Below, piece after piece: positions 10,534 through 20,125 of a DNA stretch of 64,000 nucleotides. Below the pieces are notes generated by a model. That model saw only the letters and a program-made list of their open reading frames with translations. It ran no database searches and had not been told where the DNA came from. The DNA is from Candidatus Obscuribacterales bacterium. GTDB lineage: Bacteria > Cyanobacteriota > Vampirovibrionia > Obscuribacterales > Obscuribacteraceae. Positions within the stretch are counted from its first letter, which is position 1; each line of letters begins with the position of its first letter. Location of the stretch: NCBI GenBank assembly GCA_949127735.1, contig CASBPX010000065.1, positions 1 through 64,000 on the forward strand. Reading direction: 5' to 3'. A program made the translations under genes and the position numbers.

Positions 10534-11751
10534 TTATGGATTGGCTTTCTTAGTCGGTTCAGGCTGCATGATTTTTTTGAGTGCTGTGATCAGCAGTTTG
10601 TTTTCGGCAGGCAAGCCGATGCTGATTCTCCAGCAGGTAGGCAATCCGAAACCAGCCAGAGGGCGAATAGCGATGCCATTGCGCAATAAACCGTCGTGGA
10701 TTTTGGCTACTTTTTCTTGTGAGCCACTTTCAATCATGATGAAGTTGGAATGCGAAGGAATGCGCTGCAGGCCGAGCTTGTCGAGTTCGCCTGTGAGATA
10801 GGCCATTCCTTCTTCATTGTTTTCGAGTGTCCGACCCAAAAATTCGTCATCTTGCAAAGCGGCGAGGCCGGCTTCTTGAGCGAGAATGTTAGGCTCGAAA
10901 GGCAATTTGATGCGGTTGACATAGTCGATCAAATATTCGTGACCCAGGCCGTAACCAAGTCTGATACCAGCCATGCCGTACGCTTTGGCGAATGTGCGCA
11001 AGGTCAGCACATTGTCGAGGCGGTAACGCATAGAATCAGGGTATTCAGGATTGATGGCGGCAAATTCGTAATAGGCTTCATCAAGAATTACCAGAACATG
11101 CTCAGGAATTTTTCTGATGAAGTTTTCGAATTCGGTGCGATTGAAAATTGTGCCTGTTGGATTATTTGGATTGCAGAGATAGATCATCTTGGTCTTGTCG
11201 TTCACCGCAGCAGCGATGCCATCAAGATCGAAGTGATAGTTTTTCAGAGGCACGGTGTTGAGTTTGATGCCCTGAGCATTGACCAGTACGTAAAGGCCGA
11301 TGAACGTGCCTTGCGATGTAAGCACTTCGTCATCGCCGTGCAAGAACGCACGAACAATGTTAGCCATTGTGCTTTCAGAACCGCTACCTAGAGCGATGTT
11401 GTCGATTTTTGTGGCGAAGCGCTCAGCAAGAGCAGTTCTCAAGTTGGTTCCGCACAAGTCAGGATAGCGATTGATCTGCGGCAATGTGCGTTGGATAGCT
11501 TCAAGTGCAGAACTCGGTGGCCCTAAAGGATTTTCGTTGGAGGCCATATTAATGAAGCGCTCCATTCCGAGCTCACGCAAGAGCTCTACCGGAGGTCGGC
11601 CTGGTTGATATGGTTTCAAAGCTTCAACGTGAGGAGGTACAAGACGCTTTGGCAGTTCTTTAGTAGTGGCAAACGAGATTGTGTTCTTCGGATCGGATAC
11701 GAGAGCAAGTTGCTGCGACATCGAAGCTAAAGTTTGTATGAATGTTGCCAT
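10534..11751 (-). CDS. hisC: histidinol-phosphate aminotransferase
   Basis: MASNENPLGPPSSALEAIQ, LCNPNNPTGTIF, VILDEAYYEFA, LRTFAKAYGMAGIRLGYG. Confidence 0.9.
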   Translation of the reverse strand: MATFIQTLASMSQQLALVSDPKNTISFATTKELPKRLVPPHVEALKPYQPGRPPVELLRELGMERFINMASNENPLGPPSSALEAIQRTLPQINRYPDLCGTNLRTALAERFATKIDNIALGSGSESTMANIVRAFLHGDDEVLTSQGTFIGLYVLVNAQGIKLNTVPLKNYHFDLDGIAAAVNDKTKMIYLCNPNNPTGTIFNRTEFENFIRKIPEHVLVILDEAYYEFAAINPEYPDSMRYRLDNVLTLRTFAKAYGMAGIRLGYGLGHEYLIDYVNRIKLPFEPNILAQEAGLAALQDDEFLGRTLENNEEGMAYLTGELDKLGLQRIPSHSNFIMIESGSQEKVAKIHDGLLRNGIAIRPLAGFGLPTCWRISIGLPAENKLLITALKKIMQPEPTKKANP

Positions 11752-12115
11752 GGTTGCCTTTACTTTCTAAAGTTGCCAAAACCTAAGCCTCACCGAAGCC
11801 TTTAGCATTTTGAGCTTGAGCTTGCGATTTCCTCTTCGATATAAAAGTTATCACTAATCGACCCCCAAACACAAATTAAGACGGGCCATTTAAGGCTTGT
11901 TTAGGAAACTTTTAGATTTCTTCACGTGTTTGCTAAGCTAAAAGGGTGTAATGCCAAGTGGAACTGTCAACAACTTTTGCACTTTCACTACTTGTTTACA
12001 CGAATGAAGAGCTTACTGGGGCGCCAACGAGAACCGCTCTGAAAGCTAACTTCGAGTTACATAACAGATGAGTCAACTTTCGCGCGCTTGCACTTTATGC
12101 TAATCTTCAAACAGC

Positions 12116-12189
12116 GCGGGTGTAGTTCAATGGTAGAACGGCAGCCTTCCAAGCTTCATACCGGGGTTCGATTCCCCGCACCCGCTCCA
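12116..12189 (+). tRNA. tRNA-Gly (anticodon TCC)
   Basis: GCGGGTG/CACCCGC acceptor pairing, D-loop GTTCAATGGTAGAAC, anticodon loop CTTCCAA, T-arm CCGGGGTTCGATTCCCCG, encoded CCA. Confidence 0.95.
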
Positions 12190-12249
12190 TTTGAAGCTTC
12201 GATATCAGTGTTTAAATCGCAGATGAGTGGCGCTTAAGCTAAATAAAAG

Positions 12250-12276
12250 GACGGACCATCAGGTTCGTCTTTTTTG
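12250..12276 (+). terminator. rho-independent terminator after tRNA-Gly
   Basis: gacggacc-atca-ggttcgtc followed by TTTTTT. Confidence 0.6.
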
Positions 12277-12348
12277 TAAGTAAGATGGTACGCGTAAATT
12301 AAGTAGGCGTGGAAAATATCTATATAAGTACGGTAAGAGGTTTCGACT

Positions 12349-13344
12349 GTGACGGAAGAAAGACTGAGCATCAGCGACGTGCTGGTAGCGAAAAAAAGAA
12401 TTAGTGGTCTGGTCACCAATACGCCTCTGCGCAAAAGTCATTGGTTATGCGAACTTTCGCAGGCCGAAGTTTTCATGAAACTAGAAAACTTACAGGTTAC
12501 CGGTTCATTTAAATATCGCGGCGCACTAAATGCCATGACCTGGGCGAAAGAGCGTGGCTTCACCAAAGTGTTCACCGCATCAGCCGGCAATCATGGTCTT
12601 GGTATTGCCGAAGCGGCAGTAACAACTGAACGCGAAACTAGAATTTGTCTGCCAACTAATGTCAATCCAATTAAAAAGCAAAAGCTTGAACGCTACAACG
12701 TCGGTTTATTGCAGCACGGCGATGACATGGATTTGACCGAGTCTTACGCCATGCGCCTGGCTAAAGAACAAAAGGGTCTCTACATTTCGCCCTATAACAA
12801 TCGCGAAGTGATCTCTGGACAAGGCACTGTTGGTTTGGAAATGTATGAGTTGATCCCCAAACTCTCAACTATTATCGTAGCGGTTGGTGGTGGTGGATTG
12901 ATTTCTGGAATCGGCCTCGTTGCCAAAGTCATTAATCCTAAAGTGCGCATTGTCGGAGTGGTGGCAGCAGCGTCGCCAACCATGCAAACCGCTATTCATT
13001 CTGGTCGCGTAGTTAAAGTTTTACAGCAAGAGACAATTGCAGATGGTATCGCCGGTAATATCGACCCCGAAACAATTACTTTCCCATTAGTGCAAGAAGT
13101 TGTGGATGAATGGGTTGCGATTGAAGAACGTGATATTCATCAAGCCGTGTTCGACTTCTTAGAAAACGAAGGCATGCTTATCGAAGGAGCCGCTGCAGCA
13201 GCCATTGCCGCTATTTCAGCCAGGTACATCAACTTTAAACCACGCGAAAGAGTCGGCGTGGTTGTCTGTGGTGGCAACATCGGCCGCAACAGCTGGCGCG
13301 AAATTGTTGGCGAGCAGTTGCTTAGTGCTGGTAAGTCTTCCTAG
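12349..13344 (+). CDS. threonine/serine dehydratase (PLP-dependent, no C-terminal regulatory domain)
   Basis: VTGSFKYRGALNAM PLP lysine motif, TASAGNHGLGIA, VAVGGGGLISGIG, VVVCGGNIG. Confidence 0.9.
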   Translation: MTEERLSISDVLVAKKRISGLVTNTPLRKSHWLCELSQAEVFMKLENLQVTGSFKYRGALNAMTWAKERGFTKVFTASAGNHGLGIAEAAVTTERETRICLPTNVNPIKKQKLERYNVGLLQHGDDMDLTESYAMRLAKEQKGLYISPYNNREVISGQGTVGLEMYELIPKLSTIIVAVGGGGLISGIGLVAKVINPKVRIVGVVAAASPTMQTAIHSGRVVKVLQQETIADGIAGNIDPETITFPLVQEVVDEWVAIEERDIHQAVFDFLENEGMLIEGAAAAAIAAISARYINFKPRERVGVVVCGGNIGRNSWREIVGEQLLSAGKSS

Positions 13345-13394
13345 TGGACGGTGCTGATTTGCAAAAAGTGCGCCTCAATCATCATTGATGCGAA

Positions 13395-13886
13395 CTACTT
13401 TGCGTCCGCACTTTTATTAATGAAGCCATCAATAATATGAATTACACCATTAGAGCACTGAATATCAGTATCTTTGAGTTTTTCATCACCAATCCATAAA
13501 TCTTTTTCGCGTTTTTCTATTTTTAGGGAGCCACCGTCTACGGTGCGTAAGGTTGTGCCGCCGGTCAATTCAGCTTCGTTATACTTTCCTTTGACCAGGC
13601 CGCGCGAGAGCACGGTTTTCAGCAACGGTTTATTATTCCACAATTCAACCCACTTACCGTAAGGCATGTCGTCGAAAGCCTCATTCTTAGGCACAAAAAA
13701 TGTATATGGGCCTGGCCCGTGTAATGTTTTGCTCATACCGACTCGTCTCAGCGAATCGGAAAGATAGGCAAATTTTTTCGAGTCCTTAATGGTTTTTGCC
13801 ATGTCTTTTGAACCGTTTTTAGCGAAAGCAGATTGCGAGAGTACTAAAGCGGTAAGGGCAAGAATGGCAATGTGGGCTATTTTCAT
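13395..13886 (-). CDS. fasciclin-domain secreted protein
   Basis: Signal peptide; GPYTFFVPKNEAFDDMPYGKWVELW, TLRTVDGGSLKI, DIQCSNGVIHIIDGFI. Confidence 0.9.
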   Translation of the reverse strand: MKIAHIAILALTALVLSQSAFAKNGSKDMAKTIKDSKKFAYLSDSLRRVGMSKTLHGPGPYTFFVPKNEAFDDMPYGKWVELWNNKPLLKTVLSRGLVKGKYNEAELTGGTTLRTVDGGSLKIEKREKDLWIGDEKLKDTDIQCSNGVIHIIDGFINKSADAK

Positions 13887-13963
13887 CGAAAAATTCCTGT
13901 AGCTGTGCGTTTACATATAAAGTTCGACAGCAACAGGGTCAGTAAGTTCCCAATTTGACCAAA

Positions 13964-15091
13964 TCAATTATTTTTCTTCGCAGGCAGATCATAGGAATAT
14001 TTGCCAAATCGGAGAGAATCAAATGCACTGGTATTTGCACCATGTGCAGCATTGGGCAAATTTGCCAAATCAGAGCTTCGCGCGAGCCTTTGCTTTACCA
14101 CGGCATAATCCTCTTGCAGTCTTTCAGCGCGCTTGCTCAGCGAGTCAGTCATGGCTAAGTTTCCACAGTCTTGATAAATGCTAGCTGCGCGAAAGAGTGT
14201 CACGGGTAATGCGTCTGCTCCCAAATAGGCTTGATTGGCACGGTCGACAGCTTTTTCTAGTAAGGACTCGGCTTGTTTAATCTTGTGCCTGTCAGCATAG
14301 TATTTTGCCACAACAAGCAAAGCGTTGCAGTGCCTGGCGTCATTTCCCCTTGAATGCTGTGTGGCGAGCCAACGCTCCAGCAACGGTTCTGCACTGAGAT
14401 ATTCTTTGGCCGCAATATATTTGTCGGCTTGCCGCTTGAGCAAGTCTGTCATTTCCTGCTGAACAACTGTTCTACCGCTATTCATGGCCGAAAGCCTTGC
14501 CAGCAAAGGTTCAGCCTTATTGAATTGTCTGTTTAATGTGTAAAAGCTGGCCAGATTTTGCAGGCTGATTCTGATATTGAGGCTATTAGCTCCGGGGGCG
14601 TGTTCCCAGATTTTTAGGGCATGTTTAAACAATGCTTCGGCTTCAGCATTATTTTTATTCATGGCGTAATGCACAGCAAGATTTCGCATGCTTGGAGTTG
14701 TTTCAATGCTTTCGCTGCCAAACTTTTTTTGACGCATCGTCAGTAATGTCTTGAAAATTTCGCCTGCTTCCGCATTACGATTTTCGTGCAAGTAAATAAC
14801 TGCAAGGTTGTACATTGTTTCTGGTAGACGGTCATCATTGCCCACGAATTTTTTTGCTGCTACCAGAGCCTTTTCATAATGAGATTCTGCCTTGGCAAAA
14901 TCTTTTTTTTGTGCAGCTTCTAGGCCCTGGCGCATGGAAGCTTCCCAGGAAGGGCTTTGAACAAAATGTGCGACTATTAGTAAGGCGCCTGAAACCACCA
15001 TTCCAAGGCGCACATAATGAATTGTTCGAATGCGGTCGTGCATTTTTAATGGAGAATCTGCCAAGTTAACAGCCGCCGAGTTTGAGAACAC
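13964..15091 (-). CDS. TPR-repeat protein
   Basis: N-terminal membrane anchor plus repeated TPR motifs (AESHYEKALVAAKKF..., AEPLLERWLA...). Confidence 0.75.
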   Translation of the reverse strand: MFSNSAAVNLADSPLKMHDRIRTIHYVRLGMVVSGALLIVAHFVQSPSWEASMRQGLEAAQKKDFAKAESHYEKALVAAKKFVGNDDRLPETMYNLAVIYLHENRNAEAGEIFKTLLTMRQKKFGSESIETTPSMRNLAVHYAMNKNNAEAEALFKHALKIWEHAPGANSLNIRISLQNLASFYTLNRQFNKAEPLLARLSAMNSGRTVVQQEMTDLLKRQADKYIAAKEYLSAEPLLERWLATQHSRGNDARHCNALLVVAKYYADRHKIKQAESLLEKAVDRANQAYLGADALPVTLFRAASIYQDCGNLAMTDSLSKRAERLQEDYAVVKQRLARSSDLANLPNAAHGANTSAFDSLRFGKYSYDLPAKKNN

Positions 15092-15204
15092 AAAACTATT
15101 GTATGCAAAGCTTTGAGTTTAGAACATAGGGTTAACCAGTTAAAAGGCAGACCCCCGAGTTGGAGTGCTCGGAGGTCATCAAATTTGTTAAGTATTGAGG
15201 AAGC

Positions 15205-15735
15205 CTAAGGCATATTCAGGGCTGGATCTGGTCTTTCGATCAAGACGTTCTTTTGTTCAACAGTTTGTGATTGCTGCACAACTTGAGGCTGCACTACGGT
15301 GCGGCGAACAGCGACAGTTGAAGACGATCTAGCGGCTGGCCTCACTGCAACCCGTCTGCGAGCTGTACGACGAACTGCGACTCTTCTGCGTGGAGCTACT
15401 TTTTTTCGCACTACTGTGGTGGAGGCTGCCTTGTTGGTTGTCACTTGCTCACTGACCACACGAGCGGGTGTGATGTTAGTGGTAGTGGTTACTTTTTCGG
15501 TGGGAATGATTACTCTTTCTTGGCGTTCTTGAATAAGCGGTTCAACAGTCTTTTCTGTGGTGCCATCAGCAGCAGTGACGCTCTTTGTGCGCGAAACAGT
15601 TGGTTTCATATAGCTATCAACTACCTGGGCAGGCAATTGAGTTTCGGTGGTGGTTTCGATCACCTCAGCTTGAGCGGGCATGGTTGCGGCAAAAGCTAAA
15701 GCTGAAGCTAAAGAGCTCAGCAGCAATTTTTTCAT
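15205..15735 (-). CDS. secreted basic hypothetical protein
   Basis: Signal peptide MKKLLLSSLASALAFAATMPAQA; Arg/Val-rich low-complexity C-terminal half. Confidence 0.65.
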   Translation of the reverse strand: MKKLLLSSLASALAFAATMPAQAEVIETTTETQLPAQVVDSYMKPTVSRTKSVTAADGTTEKTVEPLIQERQERVIIPTEKVTTTTNITPARVVSEQVTTNKAASTTVVRKKVAPRRRVAVRRTARRRVAVRPAARSSSTVAVRRTVVQPQVVQQSQTVEQKNVLIERPDPALNMP

Positions 15736-15795
15736 TTAATGTGATCCTCCTGGGATTCGCAGAAGGAGACGGTAATTTATGTCGCTGGTTCCATT

Positions 15796-17856
15796 TTAAT
15801 GCTCCGGAGCTGCCAGACCGGCGTAATACACGCCTTGACGGACAGAATCGGTCTCCGAAAGCTTGGGATTTTTGGCCTGGCACTGAGAAATCATCGTTTG
15901 CCTCAAATCCACCGAAATCTGCTTCGTTCTGCCTAATGTCCAGAGTGGGTCCGGGCAGATGTAGCAATCCATGGGGCTAAAAATCAGCCGCAAGTAGTTA
16001 CTGGCCCTGGAGCTAATGAGAATGCCGCAGTTATTGGTCTGACAAACGTTAGCCTGAGGCTGAGTAATATGCACTTGCCTCAAAAATTCAGGCTCATTGT
16101 GCTGAGGAATTATTACCTTGGTTGGGCACTGTTGAATAAAAGGCCAGGCATTTTTGTCGTCAGCTGAAGATGCATTGCCTCCCAGTGCTATATGCAATTT
16201 TTGCTCGCGTGCAAAGTCGAGAATTTTTTGCAAAGACTGTCTGGCGGTTTTGGTTTTCATAAATGCGCCAATCTCTTCTATAAAAATAGCGGCCTTGCTT
16301 TCTGCCGCAAACTCGCAGAGTGATTTGGTCGCTTCTGCGGCCGCTTCTTCGTCGGCAAGGTCAATATCACCAGGTGCAATCATTTGCAGCAAGCGGCCGG
16401 CCTCCAAAGCTGCCAGCGGTGCTTTGAGTTGAAACTTCTCGCTTACATCACGACCAAGCAAGGTGCTGAGGAATGAAATAGACTCTGATGCTCCTACGTA
16501 AAGAACTCGAGACCCCTGGCAAAGTGATTTGAGGGCAATTAACGTAATGAGAGACTCGGTAGTTTCAGTTTGTCCGCCGGCCACAAAAATGTTAGATGAG
16601 ACGCGAGCTTCTAAAAACGCTGGTTCACGTGACTGCAAGGCAAAACCGATTGCGTGGCCAACCGATTTGTCTTCCATGGCCGTAAACAAAGGCCAGCATG
16701 CAGCAGCAATTTTGGTGGATACTCTGTGTTTAACTCCTAGTGCATCCAGGCCAAGCGGGCTGGCGCTGCGAAACGCTTCTATTTGATTGCCTTTAGCTTC
16801 TTTCAGAGTGGCGCCGCGCCGACGCAGAAACTCTTTTGCCTGTCCGCACTGGTAATCACCCAATTCTTTTGAGTTGTAATAAGTGGAAACATACATCGAA
16901 ATGTCGAGCGCCTTATCTTGCCCTTTTAGAATTGACTCCAGTGTTTTGCTTGTATTACCAGATGCGATGCTTTTGCGAATTTTCTTGTGAACATCGGTCT
17001 GTGAGCATGGTTGAAAATGCACAGAGACTGTGAGCGGAGCCATGATTGTCAACGAATCGATTAACCATCCCATCCAATTTGCGGTTGGCAATTGCGAGAG
17101 GAAAAAATTACGCGTCTGCATGTCTCCAGCTGTTAGCTGAAAATCGGTTTCACTAAATTCAGGTTCGCAAATTGTCGAGTCGCTCAGTGCTTCAGGAATT
17201 GCTTCTTGCAAAAAGGCGTCGGAATCTTTGGGAGGAAAAAGCATTGCCGCCAGGCTTTTTCGGCTCTCAGAGCGCGATAAAAATGATGGTGCCATTTTAA
17301 ATCGGGTCAGTAGTTTGGTGAAATTTTTCGACGCGTCTTCAAGTTTTGTGAGTTGGTCGCGCTCAGTTTTAAGCAAACGCTTCGCTGAAGCTTTGCTGAA
17401 TTTACCGGGCATTGTAATCACCACAAAAAATTCTGTGTCTGGTGTGAATGTGACCTCGGTAACGCGATGCAACCACTTGTCGCTGTAGTCGGCGTACCAT
17501 TTAAGATATTCATTTTCCGGCTTTGTAAGAGGAGGCCGTAGCTGTTTGCGATAGTTATCGAGATTGAATGGACGTGTAACCGCCACCAGCTGAATTGCGC
17601 AAGTAGCGTCGAGCAACAAAGTCGTAAACTCTCTTTCTAATTTAAGTAGTCGTTCACTATCAAAAAGCGGATTAATGCCGTTGCACTTGATGATGCGACG
17701 CAGGCCTCCATCAGGCAGCGCGAAAATTCCATCGTGTTCACCATCGAGAAAATTGATTGGTGGCAAAAGCGATGTCTTTTTTCGTTTACTTGGGACTGGA
17801 AGCTTTATCTTGTCGGAGAGGCATATGACTTTGTGCAGTGGTTGTTCACTCATCAT
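15796..17856 (-). CDS. VirB4/TraC-like (T4SS ATPase-related) protein with degenerate Walker A
   Basis: N-terminal VirB4-like layout (DGGLRRIIKCNGINPLFDSERLLKLEREFTTLL...), NIFVAGGQTETTES at the P-loop position, AAIFIEEIGAFM at the Walker B position, TKVIIPQHNE. Confidence 0.5.
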   Translation of the reverse strand: MMSEQPLHKVICLSDKIKLPVPSKRKKTSLLPPINFLDGEHDGIFALPDGGLRRIIKCNGINPLFDSERLLKLEREFTTLLLDATCAIQLVAVTRPFNLDNYRKQLRPPLTKPENEYLKWYADYSDKWLHRVTEVTFTPDTEFFVVITMPGKFSKASAKRLLKTERDQLTKLEDASKNFTKLLTRFKMAPSFLSRSESRKSLAAMLFPPKDSDAFLQEAIPEALSDSTICEPEFSETDFQLTAGDMQTRNFFLSQLPTANWMGWLIDSLTIMAPLTVSVHFQPCSQTDVHKKIRKSIASGNTSKTLESILKGQDKALDISMYVSTYYNSKELGDYQCGQAKEFLRRRGATLKEAKGNQIEAFRSASPLGLDALGVKHRVSTKIAAACWPLFTAMEDKSVGHAIGFALQSREPAFLEARVSSNIFVAGGQTETTESLITLIALKSLCQGSRVLYVGASESISFLSTLLGRDVSEKFQLKAPLAALEAGRLLQMIAPGDIDLADEEAAAEATKSLCEFAAESKAAIFIEEIGAFMKTKTARQSLQKILDFAREQKLHIALGGNASSADDKNAWPFIQQCPTKVIIPQHNEPEFLRQVHITQPQANVCQTNNCGILISSRASNYLRLIFSPMDCYICPDPLWTLGRTKQISVDLRQTMISQCQAKNPKLSETDSVRQGVYYAGLAAPEH

Positions 17857-17867
17857 GCTGCTTCCTG

Positions 17868-19160
17868 TTAGTGTGTTCGATTTAAGAGAAGATCTACTTG
17901 TTTTTGTACCGCAACAGTCCGTGGGTGTGTCGCCCCTAGCTGTTTCGCTCTAAAGGCAAGAATGTTTTGCAGCACGTCGCTTGCGAGCTTCACCCTGCCG
18001 GTGGCTGCATATATTTCGGCAAGGACGCACCCGCTGTCGGTCCATCCTGTATTTCTCAGACCATTAGCTCGTAATTCGACATCATAAGCTTCAAGAGCAA
18101 GTGTTTCCGCTTCAGAATATCTGTGCTGCGCAAGAAGAATTTGTGATAATTCGTGCAGGCTTTCAGCCAAATCTGGGTTGTTTCTATTGAGTATTTTTCT
18201 TCTGATAGAGACAGATTCTCGAGCCAGGGCCTCGGCCTCATCGTATTTTTTTTGCTCTCTACAAATTCGAGCAAGACTTCTCAAATTTCGAGCGATAGGG
18301 TCGCTGTCTGTTTTAGCAAGGCTGTCGTTGATTTTCAAAGCTCGACGCAAGAATGGCTCAGCTTCGTTGAATTTCTCAGCATCCAAAAGTACGCAACCCA
18401 TATTATTCAAATATAGCGCTTGAACACGGCACTCGTGGTTATGTTGTTTTTCCGCGAAATTCAGCGCCTTCTCACTCAGGGCGATGGCTTCCTTGTATCG
18501 GCCTGCACGATTGGCAAGTATGGCCATGTCAGTGTACAGGCACGCAGCATCATGAGAGTCGAAAGCAATGTTTTTGCTAATCACTGTTGCTTTTTTTAAG
18601 AGATTGTCGGCTTCAGCAAAGCGTTCTTCATCAGTATAGACATTCGCTAAGCCACGCAGGTTGGAAAGCACTGCCATGCTGTTTTCGCCATGCTGTTTTC
18701 GAGAAAGCGCTAGAGACTTCTCAAAGTATGTGCGTGCTTGATCTAAACGCCCTGAACAGGCATAAATAAAGGCAAGCTGATATTGATAGGCGGCAACATA
18801 AGTTTGGTCAAAAGCGGCATTAGCACTGGCAAGCGCTAGATAACGTACCAGGAGCGGCTCTGCCGCTTTGATGTTGTCGCAGAACAGATAGTGATTAATC
18901 AAATGTTTGTAGCTTTCAGAAACACGCCGATCGACGACGTCAAATTTTTGCGCTCTTTTCAGCGCTTTTTTCCAATATCGCTCGGCATCTTCATAGTTAT
19001 GACTTGCAACCGCAGCTTGACCACGATTTGTTGCCGAGACCCACCTTATATTGTCTCGCAATATCAATGTGCAGTGAATCGAACAAGCCAGCGCCACTGT
19101 AACTCTCAACCAGTTTTGTCGTGGTAGAAGATTGGATATTTTCAAAAATGCTGCAGGCAT
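17868..19160 (-). CDS. TPR-repeat (kinesin-light-chain-like) protein
   Basis: Multiple TPRs, e.g. NNMGCVLLDAEKFNEAEPFLRRALKIN, AESLHELSQILLAQHRYSEAETLALEAYDV. Confidence 0.8.
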   Translation of the reverse strand: MPAAFLKISNLLPRQNWLRVTVALACSIHCTLILRDNIRWVSATNRGQAAVASHNYEDAERYWKKALKRAQKFDVVDRRVSESYKHLINHYLFCDNIKAAEPLLVRYLALASANAAFDQTYVAAYQYQLAFIYACSGRLDQARTYFEKSLALSRKQHGENSMAVLSNLRGLANVYTDEERFAEADNLLKKATVISKNIAFDSHDAACLYTDMAILANRAGRYKEAIALSEKALNFAEKQHNHECRVQALYLNNMGCVLLDAEKFNEAEPFLRRALKINDSLAKTDSDPIARNLRSLARICREQKKYDEAEALARESVSIRRKILNRNNPDLAESLHELSQILLAQHRYSEAETLALEAYDVELRANGLRNTGWTDSGCVLAEIYAATGRVKLASDVLQNILAFRAKQLGATHPRTVAVQKQVDLLLNRTH

Positions 19161-19186
19161 ATCACCGCCAAATGTCGAAGGCTAAA

Positions 19187-19927
19187 TTACCTATTTAAAT
19201 CCGGTGCGAACGAGAGTTTTAAGTAATTCTGATACGGGTCATTATCATGCTTTTCAGAATTTCCAATTTGTAATTTAAAACTGCCTGGTTTCCGTTGGGC
19301 CAGCACAGCGAGGACCGCAGCCGGACGACCATGTTCCACGTAAAAAGTAGCCAAATTTTGGACGCTGATTGATAAGTTAATTTCCCAACCGGCCGGAGCT
19401 TGTTCCCAGATGGCAATTATGCGTTTGAAAGTTGCTTCCGCTTGGACCGGTTGTTTGTTGTGCGTATAGCTCACGGCCAGATCGAGTAGAGTCTCAGTCA
19501 GTCTTAAATCATGCTCTGGTAAAGTCTTTTCGCTCAACGCCTCAATCTTTTCAAAGAGTACGACTGCTTTTTTGTATTTCTTTTCATACAGATACACGTT
19601 GGCCAGTGATTGCATCGTATCAATCACGCAAAAGGGGGCAGCGTTGAATTTATTGGTTTCCTCAAGAGCAGCTGCATAATCTTGTTCAGCCAGCCTGTAT
19701 TTTTTAGCGGCACAGTGGGCGTCGCCAGCGGCCATACATTTAAGGTAGAAATTGCCCTGACTAAAGTGATGAGAATGAGCCACCCCGGCAGGCACGATTT
19801 CAGGCGGGGGCGCCTCAACTTGCTCAGAAGGCAGACCAATCACGAAGACTCCACCAATAATGAGCCCCAGGCGCAAGCAGTACAGTTGGGACTTTCTGTA
19901 TGGAGTATTAACTGCACAACCATTCAT
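19187..19927 (-). CDS. TPR-repeat protein
   Basis: TPR motifs; N-terminal layout similar to the neighbouring TPR proteins. Confidence 0.7.
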   Translation of the reverse strand: MNGCAVNTPYRKSQLYCLRLGLIIGGVFVIGLPSEQVEAPPPEIVPAGVAHSHHFSQGNFYLKCMAAGDAHCAAKKYRLAEQDYAAALEETNKFNAAPFCVIDTMQSLANVYLYEKKYKKAVVLFEKIEALSEKTLPEHDLRLTETLLDLAVSYTHNKQPVQAEATFKRIIAIWEQAPAGWEINLSISVQNLATFYVEHGRPAAVLAVLAQRKPGSFKLQIGNSEKHDNDPYQNYLKLSFAPDLNR

Positions 19928-20125
19928 GGTTTTACCGCCGAGTGAAGGCTTAAGCGTACTTTCCCCGAAAGGTTGTGCGCCAATATTTCAACCCGACCAA
20001 GGGCTGAAGCTGAACTAGTAAAAAACATCCACCTCTATTATATCGAGCCAGGGGTGCTTGGCAAGTTATTTCGCTAGCGCCAGTGACCGTTTACTCAGCC
20101 TGGCGTCGCTTAGCCGTTCAAGCGA

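Noticed and set aside
10750-11391. 213-aa plus-strand ORF
   Set aside because: Fully antisense to hisC, with no protein-family features.
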